Source: Papaver somniferum (lineage: Eukaryota > Streptophyta > Magnoliopsida > Ranunculales > Papaveraceae). Taken from it: DNA of 64,000 bases. The notes under the pieces were generated by a model that did no database searches, had not been told where the DNA came from, and was given only the letters and a program-made list of their open reading frames with translations. This document shows, piece after piece, positions 56,304 to 64,000 of the stretch; position 1 is the stretch's first letter, and each line of letters opens with the position of its first letter. The stretch lies in assembly GCF_003573695.1 (NCBI RefSeq), contig NC_039367.1, forward strand, positions 162,890,542 through 162,954,541, in the 5' to 3' direction. The position numbers and the translations under genes were made by a program.

Positions 56304-56702
56304 ATATAAATGTTAGCATTTGAAGTTGTCGGATTTGCAACTTCAGTATATTTGATGGTTAAAGTTGTAAACTGTTAGCAGTTTTTAATACAAATTCAGT
56401 TTTAAATTTATTATCAACTTAATATTTTAATTAATGCAGTTTTGAAGTAACAATTTTGATTCAGCTGATTCTGCTGAATCATTTTCATTTTTTTTTAATG
56501 AAATATATTCAATATAAAGGTCTCCCTCTAGCAGTTGTACCAGTATGACTATTCAAGGTAGTCCTTTTGAAAAGATTCAAGTGCTCCCAGGCACAGTCTT
56601 TTTGGGAAATAAGACTACAATATTGGGGCTCCCGTAAGCAGTCTTTTTTAGTGATTGTAAGGCTTTTTCTGGCAGACTTTTTATTTTGGTTTTCCACTAG
56701 TG

Positions 56703-58640
56703 ATAGTCATGAGTAGAGATGTCACATTTGATGAGATGTCTATGGTAAAGTCTTGGGGTTCCCGAAAGGTGGTGAACAAAAGCACCAGTACTAATAAGCC
56801 TTTGCAGCTGGTGGAGATTGATGCAACTCCATCAATTCCAGCTAAATCTGCATTTGTTCATAATACTTCTGAAGACATTGGGTCAGCAAGAAAGGTAACT
56901 ACTGAAGTTCCAAATGATAGTGACATTGTTGAGGAAGAGGAACAAGAGTCAGTGGAAGATACAGAAGCTACGGTCACGGAGACCATAGCAACCAGCAAAC
57001 CGAGAAGATCAACCAGGAAGCCTGGTTGGATGAATGATTACATTTCTTATGCATTACCATTTTTTGAAGATGGTACTCCTAATTCCTATTTAGAAGTTGT
57101 ACGTAGTGCAAAGTGTAATGAATGGGAAGGTGCAATGCAGGAAGAGATGGACTCACTTTACAAGAATGGCACATGGATTCTTATGAAGCTTCTGAACGGT
57201 AAGAAATCCATAGGGTGCAAGTGGGTATATGCTAAGAAAGAAGGATCTTCGGTGAATCAAGTACGCTACAAGGCAAGGTTAGTTGAAAAACGTTATGCCC
57301 AATGAGAAGGGATTGACTACAATGAGGTGTTTTCTCCGGTGGTAAAACACTCATCAATCCGTATTTTGTTTGCCTTGGTAGTACAATATGATTTATACCT
57401 AGCTCAGCTAGATGTTAAGACATCATTGTTACATGTTTATCTAGAAGAAGAGATCTATATGACTCAACTGATTGGGTTTAAGGTTGCTGGAAAAGAAGAT
57501 TGTGTATGTAAATTTAAGAGATCATTGTACGGGATGAAGTAGTCTCAGAGACAATGGTACAAGAAATTTGACCAGTTTATGATAGGCCAAACATAGACAA
57601 GAAGTCAGTATGACCATTGTGTATACTTTAAGAAGCTACGTGATGGGTCTTTCATATATTTGCTCTTGTATGTCGATGATATGCTGATAGAATCGAATAA
57701 TAAGAAAGAGATTGATAATTTGAAGCACAAGTTGTCATGTGAGTTTGAGATGAAAGATCTGGGACAAGCTAAGAAGATTCTTGGTATGGAGATTCAATGT
57801 AAGAGAGATAAGGGTAAGGTTTGTTTGTCTCAAAAGGCATATTTGAAGAAAATGTTACAGAAGTTTGGTGTCTACGAAGGAACTAAATCTGTAAGTACTC
57901 CCCTTGCTTGTCATTTTAAGTTGAATGCACGTATGTCTCCCACTACTGAAGAAGAGCGAAAGTATATGGCCCATGTCCCATATGCTGAGGATGTTGGTAG
58001 CTTGATGTATACGATGGTATGTACAAGGACGGATATTTCACATGTCGTTAGTATGGTCAGCCGTTATATGCATTGTCCCGGTAAGGAACATTGACAAGAT
58101 GTGAAATGGATTTTGAGGTATTTGTACGGTACAATTGATGTTGGATTGGAGTTTGTGAAGGATAGAAGTAACAATCAGTTGTGTGTTGGGTATGTGAATT
58201 CTGACTATGCTGGTTATTTGGACAAGATTAGTTCAACTACAGGGTATGTATTTACTGTAGCAGGGGCACCAGTAAGTTGGAGATCAATCTTGCAGTCTAC
58301 TGTGGCCCTTTCAACTACGGAGGCTTATATGGCAGTGACTGAGGCATTTAAGGAGGCTATATGGTTACAAGGATTATGACTTAGGAGTTGTGCAAGACCA
58401 ACTTCATGTGCATTGTGATAGTCTAAGTGCAATTTATTTGGCTAAGAATCAAGTGCATCATGCTAGAACCAAACAGATAGATGTACGATTTCACTTTGTG
58501 AGAAAAATTCTTGAATAAGAAGACATTCTACTTATGAAGATCGATACCAAAGAAAATCCAGTTGATATGTTGACTAATGTAGTATCTGGGATCAAGTTTC
58601 GACATTGTTCGAAATTGATCCACATCCTTCCGGTTTGGTG
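56703..58640 (+). pseudogene. Copia polyprotein, 3' part: reverse transcriptase and RNase H
   Basis: It resumes with VMSRDVTFDE, then EWEGAMQEEMDSLYKNGTW opens the reverse transcriptase. Catalytic YVDD is in LLLYVDDMLIESNNKKE near 57670. The RNase H has GYVNSDYAGYLDKISSTTGY near 58190, where the usual first Asp is Asn, and ALSTTEAYMAV near 58310, one residue short of the usual E-A-E-Y. Stops at 57303, 57540, 57594 and 58092 and a frameshift near 58377 disable it. Downstream text (QVHHARTKQIDVRFHFVR) shows that the C-terminus is otherwise complete. It belongs with 43457-45682. Confidence 0.95.
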
Positions 58641-58820
58641 AAAGGCCCTTTTGGGGTAGAGGTTCTTAGGAACCTGGTGGAGGTCTTCTAGGAAGGCCAT
58701 TTGAGTTAATTACGGTCGGGTTTGATTCTGATACGTAGGCGCCAGTGATGGTTCAATCGACGTTGGAATATGAAGGTGATATAATCTATTGATCGTCTTA
58801 TGCATGAATGCATGATCCGA

Positions 58821-58830
58821 GGTGGAGAAT
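58821..58830 (+). other. Polypurine tract of the copia element
   Basis: GGTGGAGAAT directly precedes the 3' LTR start TGATGGTAGG. Confidence 0.8.
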
Positions 58831-59245
58831 TGATGGTAGGATGGTCAAGGACTAGATTAGGAAATCTAGTCGGTTTAGAAAACCAATTACTAGTGTCCTA
58901 AGTATAACAACTTAATAGGTTTGTCTCTTAGAGTTAAGTTAGGAAACCATATACTTGTAGGAAAGTAATCCTTATTAAGGAATGTGTCCAGCCCTATTGA
59001 TATGTATAAATAGCCATAGAGAGAACTAGAGAGACACACCAGAACTAAGTAGTAAGTTCTATTCTTCTCTGCTTAGGCTTTGTATATTCCAACTTACACG
59101 GTGATATATAAAATTGCTTATTCCTTTCCGAGGATTCAACCTCGTTAAATACTTGTTCTTCTTGTGTGTGTGATTGTGTTCTTGGTGATATTGAGATACC
59201 TCGTAGTAGTGCAAACGTAACGCTTCCGCAGGCTTTGGCGCAACA
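58831..59245 (+). mobile_element. 3' LTR of the copia element
   Basis: A 415-base partner of 42951-43366, ending GCGCAACA and followed by GAAAT (59246-59250), the perfect target duplication. Confidence 0.95.
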
Positions 59246-60098
59246 GAAATAATTAAAGCATGCAGGTTAATCTTAAGTGCATGCTCATGCTAGGCGTGAC
59301 ACGCATGTTTTCACTTTTCCCATGAGAGAGACCTATTACCGGCCGACCCCTCACACCACAAACGCGTAATTCCCATCAGCTGAAATATCCAACAAGCTGT
59401 GCAAAGGTTTTGAATTTAAAAAGGTAATGGTCGTTACTGCAATGCAGTGGATATTGCAATGCGTTTGTGTAAAGTCACATTATATGTGTGAGTCAAAAAG
59501 AAGTAAGTTAGATTAATCTAAATGAAAATTAAGACGTCGAAATTATGTACTATGACACAACAGATGCTCTATCATTTCAAACTCGGGCATCAATTATCGA
59601 ATATATTCGTGTACCTCTGTATTTCATTAGTAAAAGAGGGTTTTATTACACAAAATTAGTCAATTAACCCAATAACGACAATTCCTTGATGAAAAAGACA
59701 TGCAAAATTTGATATTGTTTAAGTGGACGAGAATGTAAACATAAGCAGGATGTAAACAGTTTCATCCTACCCATTTTCAAATATTTTTTCTTATTTATAT
59801 CAGGATGCATCCAGTTTCATCCTCGTTATTTTTTAAATTTAAGCCAGGATGAATCCAGATTCATTCTTGCTGTTTTTTTGGTGTCCATTTCACTCACACT
59901 AATTTTTACTCGTCCATTAGAACCATGTTTTAAAAATATTTGGACAATTGACCCAATTTCTCGTTTTATTACGGATGATACTTCTTTTCTCTTACATTTT
60001 AGATTCTGTTTCGCTGTTATGATGTTGGAGAAAATTTTATTTGCTGGTAAGTAGGCGTCTCGAAGAGGTCAGCTTCATTCTTGATGAGTCGCAAAAAC
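59246..60098. repeat. Family A host repeat, copy 4 continued
   Basis: It continues the text broken at 42950 (compare 8210-8394 and 17960-18390): GCATGC(T/C)CATGCT, CATGAGAGAGACC and CAATGCAGTGGATATTGCAA (equivalent to the Tat insertion point). GATGATACTTCTTTT and GATGTTGGAGAAAA near 59970-60030 follow. A Mutator-like MITE interrupts it at 59650-59963. Confidence 0.75.
59650..59963. mobile_element. Mutator-like MITE, 9-bp target duplication
   Basis: TTTTATTAC flanks both sides (59641-59649, 59964-59972). The ends are imperfect inverted repeats: AAATTAGTCAATTAACCCAA against AAATTGGGTCAATTGTCCAA. The interior has three CAGGATG(T/C)A...CAG(T/A)TTCATC(C/T)T units. A 9-bp duplication is the Mutator hallmark. 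Family A copy 2 near 18290 lacks it. Confidence 0.8.
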
Positions 60099-62722
60099 TA
60101 AGGGTGCACAGAAACCGAGCCGAAAACCCGAACCGACCCGGAACCGACGGAACCGTACCTGTTTTTGTACCGAACCGAGGAAGAGGGTACAGGTACCGGT
60201 CCAAAAAATAGGAACCGAGGCTGATGAGGTACAGGTACACGGTCCTGCCTAAGTCCCGTGCCGTCCCGGACCGAATATACCGAAAAATTCTAGCCATCAG
60301 ATTTAGAGGTAGCAAACTAATAATAGCCATTAGATTTAGGGGGGTATATATATAGAACATAAGGCTAGGGTTTTTTATTTTCTTCTTTCTTTTTTCCGTC
60401 TCTCTCAGAGAAGGAGAAGAACTCCATTAGAGTTACAAGGAAGATTTTTATTCTGAATCTTCTCTTATCCATTAGACTTCAACTCCATGAACACCAGTTA
60501 CACTTACACCACCTCTAGATTGAGAAGAAAAAGGAGAAATTGTTAACCAAGGGTAAGTTTCTTTGCTTTTTTTCTCTCCAATTTTACTGATTCTTTATTT
60601 ATTGTGTTTTATTGTGATTCACAGAACTTGATTCGTTATTTTTATTGTGATTTTTGATGGCCAATTGCTTGGAATTGAATTAATTTAATTTAGGGTTTGA
60701 TATAGGGTTATATCACGCCAAGGAGAAGACTAATGGAAAGGATTCAAGGAACCAGCCACCTCAGAAATTGTTAATCAAGGGTAAGTTCATCAAAATCTCT
60801 CATTGATTCCTGTAAAATCTTCTACTGTTTCCATGAAATCTCTCATTTGTAGGGTCTTTATGTTTGTTTGATCCTCGGATTTCTAATTCAGTGACTTGAG
60901 ATGCTAATTAAAAAATTAATGTGAAAATTCATTAAACCATATTGTAATGGAATTCAGAATATCTAAAATTTGTTTACCTGTGCTGTGTAGGGTTTCTTTG
61001 GTTTGATTTAGGTTTGGTTTGGGAACTGTATATGACTTTATTTGGCTTGAGATTTGTAAATGAGTTTAACTTGTCTATTTTAAGGATATAAATGGAGTGT
61101 GCTCTCTGCTATGAGCAATGTATTCTAGAGCCTTTAAATCCAACTTTATAACAACAACAAGGATCTTGATGTTTTCCTTTTGTTAAAGGAAATGGTCAGG
61201 GATACAGAGCAACATGATATTTATGTGCCCATATAATTATAATTATAATGGTGTTGCTCAGATAAATCTTTTCTTGTAAATTTTGGGAAGCCATTTTTTG
61301 TAGATTTCGTGACTTTGTTATGTTATGCATCTAGTAAATTGTGTAGGTCCTAAGTGGATTGTGTACATCATTTGCATTTGTAGGTCCTAACTCCTAAGTA
61401 GATTTTTTATGTAAAATTTTCATTTATTTTGTTTTCAAGTTGCATCATGTCCATTTTTGCTTTATTAGAATTGTGTCTGTAGTTAATACTTGTATTATCT
61501 AGTGTAGCTTTGTTATATTTGTAGTACAAAGTTGTCGCCACTAAATAATTCGTTGTTAGTAATAGCTTTAAGGTACTTACTTATTTGTTTTGTAAATATA
61601 TATATTTCTGTGAACTGTCTTTTTTTTCTTGAGCTTATAAGGTGCTTGCGAATCTGCTGTACAAGCCAAGGAGGAAGAAAAAAAGAGATTAGTAATTGTT
61701 TCTACTCGCGGTTTAGTGCCGGCGGTAAGTTTCTTGAAACAATAATGTGAAATGATGCTTTTGTGATAGATTTTTACTATGGTTGCTTACTGAAACTTCT
61801 GCTTTGCTTTGTATCATTCACTCCCTGCAAATATGGTGTGTGCAAATTTGGAAACCATGACTCTCTCATTCCTTATTTGACTTGTGCATTTGTTTGATGT
61901 TCTAGTTGCTCTTACTGATTCATGAACATGTGTGTATTTTGGCACTTTGGCTTGTAATCTTCTTATGTATTTTATATGCAAATGGCATCCTGAATCTGCA
62001 AAGTGATAATGGTTGTTGTTGTTGTGGATTGTGAATCGAAATCATGTTTGAATTGGTGCCTGTTTCAGTTTATTCCATTAGTGATAGGCATTTCTGTTTG
62101 CAGTATCTTGTACTTCGTTGGTCTTTTATGTATTAAACTGTAAACCCTTCTTCAGATTTTCAAATTTGCATTTTATAGAAGTGCTTGCTCATTTTTCTTT
62201 CATTTTGCTCATATATTTCTGAGTTGGGTAATTGGTATGTTCTTATATACTTAAAATTTTTGTTTTTAGTTCAAATTACTTACTAACTGCTATTATTTTT
62301 TTTTTGCAGAGTTCCACTGGTTCTATCATAGCCACCACCAGTGCTGCCATGGAGTTGGAATAGCCGAATAGTCATGCTTTCTTTGCAATGTCCTTCTTTT
62401 CTTCATTCAAATTACTTAAGAGTCTTAAGATTATTGTCTGTAATTGTGTATGTCTATGTGTTGCAGCTACTTTCTACTTGCTATGTATTTAGCTTTGGAT
62501 TGTTAATATTACATCTATCTTCGATTATAAAGAACAAGAATCTTTTTTACAAAAGTACCGACTGATACCGGAACCGTACCTGGTACCGTACGTGTACCGA
62601 ATTGTACCGGAACCGAGGTACAAGGTACAGGTACCGGTCCAAAATTTTGGAACCTAGGCTAGGGAGGTACAGGTACTCGGCCTCCGCAAGAACCGAGCCG
62701 AACCGTACCGTGTGCACCCTTA
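60099..62722. mobile_element. 2.6-kb hAT-like element with exon-bearing interior
   Basis: Ends TAAGGGTGCACA and TGTGCACCCTTA are perfect inverted repeats. The 8-bp flanks GCAAAAAC and GCTAAAAC differ at one base. Subterminal zones are dense in GGAACCG, GTACAGGTACCGGTCC and CCGAACCG words. The interior is unlike a transposase gene and looks like a plant gene with a TCTCTCTCAGAG leader and introns. Confidence 0.85.
60714..62363 (+). CDS. Small three-exon ORF inside the hAT-like element, unidentified
   Basis: Exons approximately 60714-60780, 61642-61724 and 62310-62363. Donors are G|GTAAGT and GCG|GTAAGT; acceptors are ATAAG and TTTGCAG. Joining keeps one frame with no stop: HAKEKTNGKDSRNQPPQKLL, then GACESAVQAKEEEKKRLVIV, then SSTGSIIATTSAAMELE and TAG. 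The start codon is not established; an upstream exon near 60480-60553 ends in a very similar phrase (AAATTGTTAACCAAGG). Basic, Lys/Glu-rich, no recognised domain. Either a captured gene end or an element-specific product. Conserved splice phases argue against chance, but the exons are short. Confidence 0.4.
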
Positions 62723-63640
62723 GCTAAAACATAGTCATGATGATTTACACAATATGTCAAATGGGCAATGAAATAGGCAACAAGGATAACAACTATGAAA
62801 AGAGAGTTGTTTAGTAACTTTTGCCACCTAATTTGGTTGAATAAAATTTTACTTAATCCTTCATCAGTGTTTAGTTACCGTGGGCCTAATTTTAGCAACT
62901 TATTTTTTATTTCGAAGCTCACTTTCAGAATTTCATCACAACCGGTGGAAACAACAGGGACACTGATTAGGCGGTCATTTTAGAATGAAAACGCCGGTGG
63001 GAGGTGGCCTTAACAGTCATAACATAATCATAAATACGAACTACCACTAGCTATACTATATATATGATGTGTTGCATGCCATCTTTTGGATCGATGTTTC
63101 TGGAAATCTCTTCCCGGTACCCCTGAACCGCAATGGCATATTCCCTTAAATCAAACTATAGGACAAAGAAATTTTGTGAATGATGCTTTAAATCTAATCT
63201 TAGGGAAAAATTCGAATATTCATTTGGGGCCTGATAATGAGGCAAGGGACAAATATAGTTCTAAGTCAAAGACTATTAATCACTGCAAGTAAATGAATAC
63301 CTAATTCCCGTACCAATAATGTCAAACTATAATGGATTAATTAATTGATCTTAAATACAGGGTTGAAGTGAAAACAGTTTCGACTTAGCCAGTTGTAGAT
63401 TGGAAATTTATAGCCATGCCAAACTTTAAATTGCAACACATGCTTTAATATATTATGGGTCTCCATCCATCCATCTAAGAAAACCATATGTGGGTGCAAA
63501 TCCTGCACGTACAATAGAAAAATACCTATCCGAAGGATTTTTTATGCGAAAACAATATTTGGAGTTCGATTTTTAGGCCAAACATACATGGCATTCATGG
63601 ATCAGTCGACATCATTTTCGTATATGACCAGCCATTTCTC
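62723..63640. repeat. Family A host repeat, copy 4 end
   Basis: Parallel to 18690-18900 followed by 19250-19600, without the LINE insertion found there: CCTAAATCAAACTT-like text at 63147, ATATTCATTTGGG at 63216, then the GATCTTAAATACAG to CCAAACATACAT block. The frame at 63086-63292 reads through it and shows no recognised family. Confidence 0.75.
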
Positions 63641-64000
63641 TTAAGGGTTTCTCTATCCACTTGTCTGGTCTCGAGTATGGTTTTGTGAATATAGGTAGAA
63701 GTAGAACGCATTTAACACGAATCCGATTTTGCATATTTTCCCGAACTTACATTTTGGTTCGACGCTAATGACTGCAGCATTTCTGTCTAATACCGACGGC
63801 CCCATGGAAAAGAAAAGCTCTTCTAAACATCACACCTCACAAATATAAATTTATTGATGATCACAGGGCATTCAAATGGAACTCATCGTACCAAAAGAAG
63901 TACCACACTCAGACTCTCCTCTTCAAGGTATGGATATTATTGTTGTTATTTTATTTTTTTTGCAGTCCATCTAGAATGACTGAATTTGAAAACCGTCCAA
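63641..64000 (+). other. Window end with a possible first exon
   Basis: ATG 63875 (MELIVPKEVPHSDSPLQ) is followed by a donor-like AAG|GTATGG near 63927 and a poly-T/GCAG acceptor at 63966, then TCCATCTAGAATGACTGAA. This could be the start of a gene continuing off the window. Too little remains to name it. Confidence 0.2.

Larger units (their letters stand above)
45686..56702. mobile_element. CACTA transposon carrying an FBL15 fragment (split by a gypsy-like element)
   Basis: The left end CACTAGTGGGAAAT and the complement of the right end, CACTAGTGGAAAAC, are inverted repeats of about 13 bases starting with CACTA. A 3-bp duplication ATA flanks the element, both diagnostic of the CACTA (En/Spm) superfamily. 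Subterminal words such as GCTCCCGT (45777, 56631) and GGCA(C)AGTCTTTTT/GCAGTCTTTTTT near the right end are typical subterminal repeats. Without the nested gypsy-like element the transposon is about 3.5 kb. No transposase is visible; most of the right half is an intron-containing F-box/LRR gene fragment. It sits inside the copia integrase/RT linker region. Confidence 0.9.

Overview
This window reads as nuclear chromosomal DNA of a flowering plant, most likely a eudicot. It is AT-rich, introns have plant-type GT/AG borders, and nearly all recognisable content is plant transposable elements: Ty1/copia, Ty3/gypsy of Tat-like type, L1-type LINEs, CACTA, PIF/Harbinger, hAT, Mutator-like and Stowaway/Tourist MITEs, Helitron-like ends and SINE-like pieces. 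I cannot name the species. I see no clearly intact host gene. The gene-like material is captured or decayed: an F-box/LRR (FBL15-type) fragment, a plant-mobile-domain gene, a DUF3615/UPF0725-like pseudogene, and a few orphan exons.

Layout. 1-6889: a minus-strand copia-type LTR element with two nearly identical LTR copies (the left one cut by the window edge) and a non-coding interior. 6890-7765: a GC-richer island resembling organelle DNA. 7765-8396 and 16955-19610: an old host-like repeat ('family A') interrupted by a Tat-like gypsy element (8397-16954) and by LINE pieces. The gypsy element has a decayed gag-protease frame on plus, no reverse transcriptase, and a six-exon antisense gene on minus. 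Its 3' end has been overwritten by a copy of its own 5' host/LTR junction. 19610-20960: LINE fragment. 21753-24242: three TIR elements around a short promoter plus first-exon-like piece. 24690-25905: LINE fragment. 26246-27010: tandem repeat, family A remnant and SINE. 27500-31630: hAT-like ends enclosing a putative exon-carrying Helitron and a perfect 733-bp hAT MITE. 32143-33192: hAT element with a nested MITE. 33271 onward: a second Helitron-like terminus. 35306-38908: a TTA-flanked PIF/Harbinger-like element carrying a Myb-like ORF1 and, on the other strand, a spliced plant-mobile-domain gene. 39745-40446: DUF3615-like pseudogene. 41190-41695: truncated LINE with a 16-bp target duplication.

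42951-59245 is a nest three elements deep inside a family A copy. A copia element (5-bp duplication GAAAT) is split by a CACTA transposon (3-bp duplication ATA). The CACTA carries an intron-containing FBL15 fragment and is itself split by a non-autonomous gypsy-like element (5-bp duplication TTTGC). 59246-63640 is the rest of that family A copy, with a Mutator-like MITE and a 2.6-kb hAT-like element that holds a phase-consistent three-exon ORF.

The window is therefore a transposon graveyard in which at least four DNA elements carry exon-bearing sequence. The main points of interest are the CACTA/FBL15 capture, the mobile-domain/Myb element, the spliced antisense gene with the rearranged 3' end of its gypsy host, and the paralogous 'empty sites' that let insertions be read directly. 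Divergence counts are by eye and approximate.
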